Positions 1 to 8,100 of a DNA stretch of 64,000 nucleotides are shown here, piece by piece. Position numbers and translations under genes: made by a program. Source of the stretch: Micromonospora luteifusca (GTDB lineage: Bacteria; Actinomycetota; Actinomycetes; Mycobacteriales; Micromonosporaceae). Each line of letters starts with the position of its first letter. Position 1 is the first letter of the stretch. The stretch is taken from assembly GCF_016907275.1 (NCBI RefSeq), contig NZ_JAFBBP010000001.1:3648001-3712000 (forward strand), in the 5' to 3' direction. Under the pieces are notes generated by a model. That model searched no databases. It was not told the DNA's origin and saw only the letters and a list, made by a program, of their open reading frames with translations.

Positions 1-219
1 AGCACGCCACAGGGCCTTGCCACCCGACGCAAGGTGAACGACTGGATCCGCACGTCCGACGCCTTCGACGCGGTCTTCGACGTGGCCCGTGCTGTCGCCG
101 ACCCGCAGGCCCCTGACCACATCCACCCGGCGCTGGACAGCGGCGACGGTATGCACCTGAACGACCGGGGCGCCGCAGCGATGGCTGACGCCGTCGACCT
201 GAACGACCTCGCGCTTTAG
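1..219 (+). CDS. SGNH/GDSL-type hydrolase, C-terminal fragment
   Basis: The frame is open from the first base of the window and ends at TAG, so only the last 72 residues are present and the start lies upstream. The block DGMHLNDRG matches the D-x-x-H catalytic pair that closes the active site of SGNH-fold esterases, followed by a short helix (AAAMADAVDL). The catalytic serine block is outside the window. Substrate cannot be judged; many actinobacterial relatives are secreted lipases or esterases. Confidence 0.7.
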   Translation, partial: STPQGLATRRKVNDWIRTSDAFDAVFDVARAVADPQAPDHIHPALDSGDGMHLNDRGAAAMADAVDLNDLAL

Positions 220-280
220 GGCCGGGCCGCCCCGTCCAGGCCCTCGGCTCGACCGAGGGCCTGGACATCGGCGGGTGCCG

Positions 281-1597
281 TCAGGCGCCGAGGACGTGGG
301 TCAGGTGGGGGTTGCTGAAGACACGATCGGGGTCCAGGCGGTCGCGGATGGCCTGGAAGTCCTCGAACCGTGGGTAGGCCGCGGCCAGCGACGCGGCATC
401 GCGGTAGTGCAGCTTGCCCCAGTGCGGGCGGCCACCCAGTCCGGTGGCCACCTCCTCGAAGGCCCGGAAGTACGGCTCGTACGGCATGCCGACGTACTGG
501 TGCACGGCGATGTAGACGTTGTCCCGCCCGTAGCCGTGCGAGAGCCAGATGTCGTCGGCGGCGGTGAATCGCACCTCCACCGGGAAGAGCACCTTGAACG
601 GCAGCCCGTCCACGATCCGCTGGAGCGCGGCGAGCGCCTCGGGCAGCGCCTCGCGGGGCAGGCCGTACTCCATCTCCACGAAGCGGACCCGGCGCGGGGT
701 GCAGAACACCCGGTCGGAGCGGCCGGTGTACTGACGCTCGGTGAGGGCGCGAGCGGAGATCGCACTGATCCGCGGGGCCAGCGCGGGCACGATCCGGCCG
801 AGTCGGCAGGCGCCCGCGAAGACGGTGTTGGCGAGGAAGTCGTCGTCCAACCAGCCGCGCCAGCGGGACAGTGGCCGGTCGTTCGTGGGTACCTGGTCGT
901 TGGTCTTGACCTGGACCCGCGTGGTGTAGGGGAACCAGTAGAACTCGACGTGGTCGTGCCCGTCGATCAGCGCGGGCAGGTCGCCAAGGACGTCGGCCAG
1001 CTCGGCCGGGCGTTCGTGGGCGTGCAGCACGAAGGCGGCCACGCAGCGCAGGGTCACCTCGACCAGGACGCCGAGAGCGCCGAGTGACACCTGGGCGGCG
1101 GCGAGGACGTCGGGATGCTCGTCGGCGGAGCAGCGCAGCACCTCGCCGGTGCCGGTGACCAGGGTGATCCCCGCGACGAACGTGGACAGGCATCCGTAGC
1201 CGGCGCCGGTGCCGTGGGTGCCTGTGGAGATCGCGCCGGCGACGGTCTGCGCGTCGATGTCGCCGAGGTTGGGCAGCGCGAGACCGTGTCGGGCGAGCAG
1301 GCCGTTGAGTGCGTGCAGGGTCATTCCCGCCGGTACGGTGACGAGTCGCTGCGCGACGTCGACGCTGACCATGGTGGTCAGATCGGACAGGTCCATCCGG
1401 CGGTCGTCGGCGAGTGCGACGGCGGTGAACGAGTGGCCGCTGCCGGTCACGCGGATCCGACCGCCGGCGGCTGCGGTCGATCGGACGGCTTGTGCGACGT
1501 CCGTCGGCGAGCCGGGGCGCAGGATCGCGGTGGCGCTGCCACGCTGGTTGCCGGCCCAGTTGGACCACCCGGGGGTGAGCGGTGCGGTGCCGGCCAT
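281..1597 (-). CDS. FAD-linked oxidase of the D-arabinono-1,4-lactone oxidase / alditol oxidase family
   Basis: The 438-residue protein has an N-terminal FAD-binding domain (about residues 20-180) with TGSGHSF at 51-57, where the histidine is the usual site of covalent FAD attachment, and a C-terminal ALO-type domain ending near HWGKLHYRDA, a block typical of sugar-lactone and alditol oxidases. It probably oxidises a polyol or aldonolactone with oxygen, giving hydrogen peroxide; the substrate is not determinable. The start at 1597 is chosen because GAGGGAG lies just upstream of that ATG; an in-frame ATG at 1615 is an alternative. It is divergent from the TetR gene at 1747, and an inverted repeat lies immediately upstream, so TetR control is likely. 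Confidence 0.88.
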   Translation of the reverse strand: MAGTAPLTPGWSNWAGNQRGSATAILRPGSPTDVAQAVRSTAAAGGRIRVTGSGHSFTAVALADDRRMDLSDLTTMVSVDVAQRLVTVPAGMTLHALNGLLARHGLALPNLGDIDAQTVAGAISTGTHGTGAGYGCLSTFVAGITLVTGTGEVLRCSADEHPDVLAAAQVSLGALGVLVEVTLRCVAAFVLHAHERPAELADVLGDLPALIDGHDHVEFYWFPYTTRVQVKTNDQVPTNDRPLSRWRGWLDDDFLANTVFAGACRLGRIVPALAPRISAISARALTERQYTGRSDRVFCTPRRVRFVEMEYGLPREALPEALAALQRIVDGLPFKVLFPVEVRFTAADDIWLSHGYGRDNVYIAVHQYVGMPYEPYFRAFEEVATGLGGRPHWGKLHYRDAASLAAAYPRFEDFQAIRDRLDPDRVFSNPHLTHVLGA

Positions 1598-1617
1598 GCG
1601 CGCTCCCTCATTCATGA

Positions 1618-1636
1618 ATATGAACTGACTTCATAT
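1618..1636. promoter_or_regulatory. Candidate TetR operator, 7-5-7 inverted repeat
   Basis: ATATGAA and TTCATAT are perfect reverse complements separated by 5 bases. The site lies about 20 bases upstream of the oxidase start and inside the divergent spacer shared with a TetR gene. A further small palindrome TTCATGAA (1611-1618) abuts it. Confidence 0.55.
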
Positions 1637-1690
1637 CAGGAACGTTCTAGCTGGTAAATACCGCAATTGCGATCCGCTCGTTGTACCGGT

Positions 1691-1708
1691 AGTCACGGAC
1701 TCGTGACT
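1691..1708. promoter_or_regulatory. Second inverted repeat next to the tetR -10 region
   Basis: AGTCACG and CGTGACT are perfect reverse complements separated by 4 bases. The right arm touches TATAGA at 1709-1714, which could be the -10 element of the regulator gene. Its sequence differs from the 1618 site, so it may bind a different protein. Confidence 0.4.
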
Positions 1709-1746
1709 TATAGATATGTTCATCCGTCGAAGGGGGGTGGCGCCGA

Positions 1747-2427
1747 GTGTCCACACCAGCCGCCACGACCGGGCCGCTGCGCCGCGTTCCGGTGCAGGGT
1801 CGAAGTGTCGCGCGGGTGCAGCGCATGTTGGATGCCTGCGCCGAACTCGTCGACGAGGTGGGGTACGAGGGGCTGACCACGACCCTGCTCGCCGAGCGAG
1901 CCGAAGTGGCGATCGGGTCGGTGTACCAGTTCTTTCCGGACAAGCGGGCAATCGTGCAGGCGTTGACCCTGCGCACGATGGAGTCCTACCTCCAGCGCCT
2001 CGACGAGCGGTTCGCCTCCGACGAGATGACCCACTGGTGGGACGGCGTCGACGCGGGGATCGACGAGTACATCACGATGCACCGCACCGTCCCCGGCTTC
2101 CGTACTCTGCACTTCGGCGACGTGGTCGACCTGCACCTGCTCGACGAGCAGCGGGACAACAACGGCGTGATCGCCGACCAGTTGGCCCAGGTGCTCACCG
2201 AGCGTTTCGGGCTCACCGACGTACCGAAGCTGCGGTTCGTCCTGGAGATCGCGGTCGAGGCGGCGGACGCGCTGATCAAGCTCGCGTTCCGACGGAAGTC
2301 CGACGGCGACGAGCGGGTGCTGCTCGAAGCGAAGGCACTGATCCGGGAGTACCTGCACCGCCAGGTCGACGGCCCGGACAGCGACCGGTCCACCGCCGGG
2401 CAGGCCGAGGCGACCCAGCCTGCCTGA
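1747..2427 (+). CDS. TetR/AcrR family transcriptional regulator
   Basis: The 226-residue protein has a TetR-type N-terminal helix-turn-helix at about residues 43-64 (TTLLAERAEV...GSVYQFFPDK), followed by an all-helical ligand-binding region typical in length. The start is a GTG preceded by a G-rich ribosome-binding region. It is divergent from the FAD oxidase gene and most likely represses it and itself through the inverted repeats in the 149-base spacer. The ligand is unknown. Confidence 0.9.
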   Translation: MSTPAATTGPLRRVPVQGRSVARVQRMLDACAELVDEVGYEGLTTTLLAERAEVAIGSVYQFFPDKRAIVQALTLRTMESYLQRLDERFASDEMTHWWDGVDAGIDEYITMHRTVPGFRTLHFGDVVDLHLLDEQRDNNGVIADQLAQVLTERFGLTDVPKLRFVLEIAVEAADALIKLAFRRKSDGDERVLLEAKALIREYLHRQVDGPDSDRSTAGQAEATQPA

Positions 2428-2458
2428 GTCGCGCTCGCGGTCCGGGGTGGGTGGCGCG

Positions 2459-3667
2459 TCAGAGGAAGGCCTGCCCCTCACCCCGGTAGGTGGGGACGGT
2501 CGCCACGACCATGTCGCCATCGACCAGGTGCAGCTCGTTGACCCGTTCGCACAGCTCACCTGCCTTGGCGTGCCGGAACCACACCCGGTCGCCGACGCGC
2601 AGGGTGGCCGCCGCCGCGCCGGACAGCGGAGTCTGCACCTCACCGGCGCCCTCGGTGCCGACCAGCTTGAGCCCGGCCGGTAGCCACGGCCGGGGCAGTC
2701 GGCTGTCGGCCGCCGGACCGGAGGCGATCCAGCCGCCGCCGAGCACCGTCGCCAACTCCGGCGTCGGCCGGCGGACCACCGCGCAGGCGAAGAACGCCGC
2801 CGGGGTGGGCCGCCAGGCGCGGTACGCGTCGAACAGCGTCGGCCCGTACAGGCCCGATCCCGCGGTGACCTCGGTGACCGCGGGATCGGCGCTGGTCGCG
2901 GCCACGCTGCCGGTGCCACCGCCGTTGACGAACTCCAGGTCGGCGTGCTCGCGTACCGCGGTCACCGCCGCACCCCGGCGGGCCAGCAACTCGCGGTACG
3001 ACCCGCGTTGGGTCAGCCTGATCGCGCCCGCCAGCAGCGTCTGCCCCGGCGGCGCGTCGCCCAGGCCGGCGATCTGAGCCTCGTACGACATGAGCCCGAC
3101 CAGCCGGAAGCCGGCGCGGCCGGCGATGGTGGCGGCGAGCGCCCCGGCCGCCCGCGCGCTGTGCACCGGCGAGCGGCGGACGCCGACGTGCACCCGCCCG
3201 CGCAACGGTCGCCAGGAGGCGTCCAGATCCAGGCAGAGCCGCAGCTCGGCGCGCTGCCCGGGGGCGCGGACGTCGTCGATCAGGTCGAGTTGCCCGGTGC
3301 CGTCGACCATCAGGGTGATCGCGGTGGCGAGTGTCGGGTCGGCGGCCAGCTCGGCGAGCGCCGCACGGTCCACGCTCGGGTAGGCGACCAGCACGTCGTC
3401 GCTCACGCCGGCCCGGACCAGCCAGATCGCCTCCGGCAGAGTGAACGCCATCACGCCCTGCCAGCCCGGTCGGGCGAGGGCTCGGCTGATCAGCTCCCGG
3501 GCGCGGACCGACTTGCTCGCCAACCGGACCGGCTTGCCGGCGGCGCGATCGGCCAGGGCGGCCGAATTGGCGTCGAAGGCAGTGAGATCGACCACGGCGT
3601 ACGGCGGGTCGAGGTGGGCGGTCGCCCGATCCAGGCGCTCGCGAAGTTTGTCGCTTTCGATGGCCAC
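2459..3667 (-). CDS. PLP-dependent amino acid deaminase/aldolase (D-threonine aldolase / D-serine dehydratase-like)
   Basis: The 402-residue protein has an alanine-racemase-type N-terminal barrel with the likely PLP lysine in LASKS (K52) and a C-terminal beta domain with HAKAGELCERVNELHLV, which carries the His and Cys residues that bind a metal in D-serine dehydratase and D-threonine aldolase relatives. The family cleaves or deaminates beta-hydroxy D-amino acids; which one here is not clear. The start is GTG at 3667. It is convergent with the TetR gene, with 31 bases between the stops. Confidence 0.85.
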   Translation of the reverse strand: MAIESDKLRERLDRATAHLDPPYAVVDLTAFDANSAALADRAAGKPVRLASKSVRARELISRALARPGWQGVMAFTLPEAIWLVRAGVSDDVLVAYPSVDRAALAELAADPTLATAITLMVDGTGQLDLIDDVRAPGQRAELRLCLDLDASWRPLRGRVHVGVRRSPVHSARAAGALAATIAGRAGFRLVGLMSYEAQIAGLGDAPPGQTLLAGAIRLTQRGSYRELLARRGAAVTAVREHADLEFVNGGGTGSVAATSADPAVTEVTAGSGLYGPTLFDAYRAWRPTPAAFFACAVVRRPTPELATVLGGGWIASGPAADSRLPRPWLPAGLKLVGTEGAGEVQTPLSGAAAATLRVGDRVWFRHAKAGELCERVNELHLVDGDMVVATVPTYRGEGQAFL

Positions 3668-3816
3668 GTGTGCACGCTAACTGTCAGACGGAGAATGCGA
3701 AATACCCTCGCGTACGTCCGGGCTGCGGTCGGTAGCTCCGGCGGCCTAGGCTCAGCGAGCAGGAGAATGTCGCCCGTGGGGTGGCCCCCCACCGGGTCTA
3801 GAGTGTTCCACCGGAG

Positions 3817-6075
3817 GTGCCCAGCGATGGGCCGGCACGTGGAGGTACGGCCATCGAAAGCCAGAACAGCGGCGAGTCGCCCGGCGTGTCGCGCTCGGGA
3901 GACCAATTGGGCAACGCCGCCAAGCAGCCCAGCGGCGGCCAGGTTGATCCGTCCGGTTATGCCGCGATCCGCTCGGTGCTGCGCATCCGACCGTTCCGGC
4001 GGCTCTGGATCGTGCTCGGCGCGGCCTCCTTCGGTGACTGGCTCGGCCTGCTGGCCACCTCTGTCTTCGCCGCCTCCCAGGTGCAGGGCAGCACCGCCAA
4101 GGGTGCGGCCTTCGGTGGCGTCATCGCGATCCGGCTGCTGCCCGCGCTGGTGCTCGGGCCGATCGCCGGTGTGCTGGCCGACCGGTTCGACCGGCGCTGG
4201 ACGATGGTCATTTGCGACCTGCTCCGGTTCGTGCTGTTCGCCTCGATCCCGATCGTGGCGCTGGCCGGCGCCAATGGCGGACTGGTGGTCCTGTGGGCGA
4301 CCGTCGCCACCTTCCTGATCGAGTCGATCACCCTGATCTGGATCCCGGCCAAGGAGGCCGCGGTCCCCAACCTGATCCCGCGCGCCCGGCTGGAGGCGGC
4401 CAACCAGCTCACGCTGATCACCACGTACGGCCTCACCCCGATCCTCGCGGCGCTGGTGGCCGCGGCGCTCGACCGCAGCGTCCGGGCCATCGTCGCCGGC
4501 GGCGACCTCGGCTGGGCTGAGCCCGCCCAGCTCGCGCTCTGGGTCAACTCCTTCTCCCGGCTGGCCACCGCCCTCGTGGTGGCGTTCGGGATCAGGGAGA
4601 TCAGCCAGGCGCAGACCGGCGAACGGCAGCGCACCGAGCAGGGCATGCGGCGCCAGTTCGCCGAGGGCTGGAAGTACATCGGCCAGACCCGGCTCGTCCG
4701 CGGCCTGGTGCTCGGCATCTTCGGCGCGTTCGCCGGCGGCGGCATCGTGATCGGCACGGCCAAGTTCTTCGCCGCCTCGCTCGGCGCCGGCGACGCCGCC
4801 TTCTTCCTGCTCTTCGGCGCCATCTTCATCGGCCTTGCCCTCGGCATCGGTCTCGGCCCGATGGTCGTCAAGGAGATGTCCCGGCGCCGGTGGTTCGGCA
4901 TGAGCATCGTGCTGGCGAGCGCCGCGGTGATGACCCTCGCCTTCGCCATCCACCTGTCCATGGCGATCGTCGGCGCGATCCTGGTCGGTGCCGGTGCCGG
5001 AATGGCCTTCCTGGCCGGCACCACCCTGCTCGGCGGCGAGATCAAGGACGAGGTACGCGGTCGGGTCTTCGCGGTGGTGCAGATCGGTACCCGGCTGGTG
5101 CTGATCCTGGCCATCGGGCTGAGTAGCCTGCTGGTCGGCGTCGGCGGCTCCCGCAAGCTGACCATCGCCGACCTCGGCATCTCCGTCTCCTCAACCCGTC
5201 TGCTGCTGCTTGCCGCCGGCGCCGCCGGCATCTTCGCCGGGATCAGCGCCTTCGGCCAGATGGACGACAAGAAGGGCGTGCCGGTCCTGGCCGACCTATG
5301 GGGTTCCATCCGGGGCCGCCCGCTGATGCCGGCCGAGCCGTTCGTCTCCGCCGGGCTCTTCGTGGTCTTCGAGGGTGGCGAGGGCGCGGGCAAGTCCACC
5401 CAGCTCACCGCGCTCGCCGAGCGGCTGCGCGGTCACGGACGCGAGGTCGTGGTCACCCGCGAGCCGGGGGCGACCGGCGTCGGCCGACGGATTCGGTCGC
5501 TCGTGCTGGACACTTCCGGTGACGACGCGCCGTCACCGCGCGCCGAGGCGCTGCTCTACGCCGCCGACCGGGCACACCACGTGGCCACCGTCGTCCGGCC
5601 CGCGCTGGTCCGGGGCGGCGTGGTGATCAGCGACCGGTACGTCGACTCGTCCCTGGCGTACCAGGGCGCCGGGCGGACACTCCCGGTCGACGAGGTTTCC
5701 TGGCTCTCCTCGTGGGCCACCGGCGGGCTCAAGCCCGACCTGGTCGTGCTGCTGGACGTCGAGCCGCGCACCGGCCTGTCCCGGGTGGCCTCCCGCAACA
5801 CCGGCACCGACCGGCTGGAGGCCGAGTCGGTCGCCTTCCACGAGCGGGTCCGGTACGCGTTCCTGGACCTCGCCGCCGCCGACCCGAAGCGCTACCTGGT
5901 GCTCGACGCGTCCCGGTCGGTCGAGGAGATCAACCGGCAGGTGATCCGCCGGGTCGAGGAGATGCTCGGCAAGCCGGGCGGCATCGTGCACCCCCGGCCG
6001 GCGCAGGGCCCGGACACGTCGGTGCAGCCCGAGTTATCCGACGCGGAGCTGGTGACGATGGAGCACAAGACCTGA
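3817..6075 (+). CDS. tmk: Fusion of an MFS-type membrane domain with thymidylate kinase
   Basis: Residues about 60-490 form an MFS-like domain with around 12 hydrophobic segments, including a VLADRFDRRW loop like the conserved MFS motif between TM2 and TM3. Residues about 510-730 are a complete thymidylate kinase: P-loop GGEGAGKST (about 521-529), TREPGAT, DRYVDSSLAYQG and an arginine-bearing lid. TMK makes dTDP from dTMP for DNA synthesis. The start is uncertain: GTG at 3817 has GGAGG touching it, GTG at 3886 is also in frame, and a GGAGG at 3841 sits 7 bases before an in-frame ATC (3853). The stop overlaps the holB ATG (TGATG), so the two are probably co-translated. Tethering TMK to the membrane is inferred. 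Confidence 0.9.
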   Translation: MPSDGPARGGTAIESQNSGESPGVSRSGDQLGNAAKQPSGGQVDPSGYAAIRSVLRIRPFRRLWIVLGAASFGDWLGLLATSVFAASQVQGSTAKGAAFGGVIAIRLLPALVLGPIAGVLADRFDRRWTMVICDLLRFVLFASIPIVALAGANGGLVVLWATVATFLIESITLIWIPAKEAAVPNLIPRARLEAANQLTLITTYGLTPILAALVAAALDRSVRAIVAGGDLGWAEPAQLALWVNSFSRLATALVVAFGIREISQAQTGERQRTEQGMRRQFAEGWKYIGQTRLVRGLVLGIFGAFAGGGIVIGTAKFFAASLGAGDAAFFLLFGAIFIGLALGIGLGPMVVKEMSRRRWFGMSIVLASAAVMTLAFAIHLSMAIVGAILVGAGAGMAFLAGTTLLGGEIKDEVRGRVFAVVQIGTRLVLILAIGLSSLLVGVGGSRKLTIADLGISVSSTRLLLLAAGAAGIFAGISAFGQMDDKKGVPVLADLWGSIRGRPLMPAEPFVSAGLFVVFEGGEGAGKSTQLTALAERLRGHGREVVVTREPGATGVGRRIRSLVLDTSGDDAPSPRAEALLYAADRAHHVATVVRPALVRGGVVISDRYVDSSLAYQGAGRTLPVDEVSWLSSWATGGLKPDLVVLLDVEPRTGLSRVASRNTGTDRLEAESVAFHERVRYAFLDLAAADPKRYLVLDASRSVEEINRQVIRRVEEMLGKPGGIVHPRPAQGPDTSVQPELSDAELVTMEHKT

Positions 6076-7340
6076 TGCCGGACGTCTTCGCCGACCTGGT
6101 CGGTCAGGACGAGGCGGTGACCGAGTTGCGCCGGGCCGCCGCCGCCGCGGCGGCCGTGCTGCGGGCTGGTGCGGCCGACCGGGCACCCGCGCTGATCGCC
6201 GCCGGCCCGACCAGCGCTGTCGAGCCCGCGAGCGCGCCCGCCGGGATGGACCCGTCCGCCGGGATGACGCACGCCTGGATCTTCACCGGGCCACCCGGCT
6301 CCGGCCGCTCTGTCGCCGCCCGGGCCTTCGCCGCCGCACTCCAGTGCGTCCACGGCACCGGCTGCGGCGAGTGCCCCGGCTGCCGTACCACGATGGGTGG
6401 CACCCACGCCGACGTCCGACTGGTGGTGCCGGAAGGCCTCTCCATCGGTGTCAGTGAGATGCGCGCGCTGGTGCTCCGGGCGGCCAGCACCCCGTCCGGC
6501 GGGCGCTGGCAGGTGGTGGTCATCGAGGACGCCGACCGGCTCACCGAGGCCGCCGGCAACGCGCTGCTCAAGGCGATCGAGGAGCCTCCGCCGCGCACGG
6601 TCTTCCTGCTCTGTGCCCCCTCCACCCACCCGGACGACATCTCGGTGACCATCCGGTCGCGCTGTCGGGTCGTACCCCTGCGGCAGCCGCCGGCCGACGC
6701 GGTGGCCGAGGTGCTGGTCCGTCGGGACGGCATCGCGCCCGACGTGGCGCAGTGGGCGGCGGCGGCCGCGCAGGGGCACGTGGGGCGGGCCCGCAGGCTG
6801 GCCCGCGACCCGGAGGCCCGCAAGCGGCGCGAGGCGGTGCTCGCGGTACCGCGCCGGCTGACCGGTGTCGGTGCGGCGTTCGACGCGGCGTCCGCGCTGA
6901 TCGAGGCGGCCGAGGCGGAGGCCGAGGCGTCGGTCACCGAATCCGACACGACCGAGCGGGCGGCACTGGAGACCGCACTCGGCGCGGGTGGCACCGGCCG
7001 GGGCGCGGCCGGCGCGATGCGGGGTGCCGCCGGGCAGCTCAAGGAGCTGGAGAAGCGGCAGAAGTCCCGCGCCACCCGGGCCCAGCGGGACGCACTCGAC
7101 CGGGCGCTGGTCGACCTGGCGGGCTTCTACCGGGACGCGCTCACCATGGCGCTGGGCGCGCCCGTCGCCCCGGTGCACACCGACACCGCCGCACTGGCCG
7201 GTGCCGGCGCCCAGAAGTGGGACGCCGAGGGGTCGCTGCGCCGACTGGAGGCCGTGCTCGCCTGCCGGGCGGCGATCGAGGCGAACGTCAAGCCGCGGAT
7301 CGCGGTCGAGGCGATGATGCTCGCGCTCTGGAAGGGCTGA
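6075..7340 (+). CDS. holB: DNA polymerase III subunit delta'
   Basis: The 421-residue clamp-loader ATPase-like protein begins MPDVFADLVGQ. Its P-loop GPPGSGRS (about 72-79) has arginine in place of the catalytic lysine, as expected for a delta' that does not hydrolyse ATP. Four cysteines (91, 97, 100, 103) form the zinc module, and SRC occurs in TIRSRCRVVPLR. About 30 extra Ala/Pro-rich residues (35-65) precede the P-loop. It helps load the beta clamp on DNA. The start overlaps the tmk stop by one base. Confidence 0.92.
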   Translation: MPDVFADLVGQDEAVTELRRAAAAAAAVLRAGAADRAPALIAAGPTSAVEPASAPAGMDPSAGMTHAWIFTGPPGSGRSVAARAFAAALQCVHGTGCGECPGCRTTMGGTHADVRLVVPEGLSIGVSEMRALVLRAASTPSGGRWQVVVIEDADRLTEAAGNALLKAIEEPPPRTVFLLCAPSTHPDDISVTIRSRCRVVPLRQPPADAVAEVLVRRDGIAPDVAQWAAAAAQGHVGRARRLARDPEARKRREAVLAVPRRLTGVGAAFDAASALIEAAEAEAEASVTESDTTERAALETALGAGGTGRGAAGAMRGAAGQLKELEKRQKSRATRAQRDALDRALVDLAGFYRDALTMALGAPVAPVHTDTAALAGAGAQKWDAEGSLRRLEAVLACRAAIEANVKPRIAVEAMMLALWKG

Positions 7341-7463
7341 CCCGCAGCTTCCGGCGGTTGTCCACAGCCATCGACAGGCCCGATTGCGGTGCGGTACGGT
7401 CCGGTGTGCCGTGGTGACGGCGACGGCACGCTCAGTGATGGCTCATCCGGGAGGAGTCGGCCG

Positions 7464-7793
7464 ATGCCGCGGGGGGAGATCGACGAAGCCTGGATCGAGG
7501 AGGCGGTGCGGCGATACCGCCGGATCGAGTCGCTCCAGGCCGAGTTCGACCAGGCGGTGTCCACCGTGGAGGTGACCGTCCGGTCGCCGGACGGTCTGGT
7601 CGAGGTGGTGGTCACCGCCGGTGGACGGATCACCGACGTCCGGTTCCTCGGCCCGCTGCACACCCGCAGCCCACGGGACGTGGCCGGCTCCGTGCAGGCC
7701 GCGGTCACCGCGGCGGCCGACGCCGCCGAATGGGCTCGGGAGAAGCTGCACAACGAGACGTTCGCTGCCTACCGACCGCTCGCGGGGGCCTGA
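7464..7793 (+). CDS. YbaB/EbfC-family protein, first gene of a WXG-like trio
   Basis: This 109-residue acidic protein has the YbaB/EbfC fold pattern: an N-terminal helix (IEEAVRRYRRIESLQAEF), a central beta region (VEVTVRSPDGLVEVVVTAGGRITDVRF) and a C-terminal helix. The ATG at 7464 is chosen because GGGAGGAG lies 8 bases upstream. In actinobacteria this family is found both as a nucleoid protein and beside type VII secretion genes. The next two genes follow almost without a gap, which favours the second setting. Confidence 0.75.
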   Translation: MPRGEIDEAWIEEAVRRYRRIESLQAEFDQAVSTVEVTVRSPDGLVEVVVTAGGRITDVRFLGPLHTRSPRDVAGSVQAAVTAAADAAEWAREKLHNETFAAYRPLAGA

Positions 7794-7794
7794 G

Positions 7795-8100
7795 ATGGAC
7801 ACACTGCGCGTGCTCTCCGCCCGACTGGACGAGGCGAGCGCCACGCTCACCGCCATTGCCCACACCGTCACCGCCACCGATCCCGCGCAGGCCGCGTTCG
7901 GTGCCGACGCCCCGGGCCGTCCCGGCGAGATCGGTCGCGCGCTGCACCGGCAGTGGGCCACCGCCACCGACGACCGGGCCCGGGAGGCCCGCACGGCCGC
8001 CGGTCGGCTGGCCGCCGCCGCCTCGGCCGTGCGGGAGGCGTCCGACCGCTATGCCGAGGTCGACCGGGCGGCCCGCCGCAGGCTCGCCGGGGAGCCGTGA
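7795..8100 (+). CDS. Small helical protein, ESX/type VII secretion-associated type
   Basis: The 101-residue protein is almost entirely helical and alanine-rich (MDTLRVLSARLDEASATL...), like EspC/WXG-type ESX proteins. It starts one base after the stop of the YbaB-like gene and its stop overlaps the next start (ATGA), so the three form one translational unit. No membrane segment is visible. The assignment rests on size, helix content and context rather than on a diagnostic motif. Confidence 0.6.
   Translation: MDTLRVLSARLDEASATLTAIAHTVTATDPAQAAFGADAPGRPGEIGRALHRQWATATDDRAREARTAAGRLAAAASAVREASDRYAEVDRAARRRLAGEP

Noticed and set aside
216..1568. Long arginine-rich frame overlapping the FAD oxidase on the same strand
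   Set aside because: It is an out-of-frame shadow with extreme Arg/Pro content; the oxidase frame has all the family motifs.
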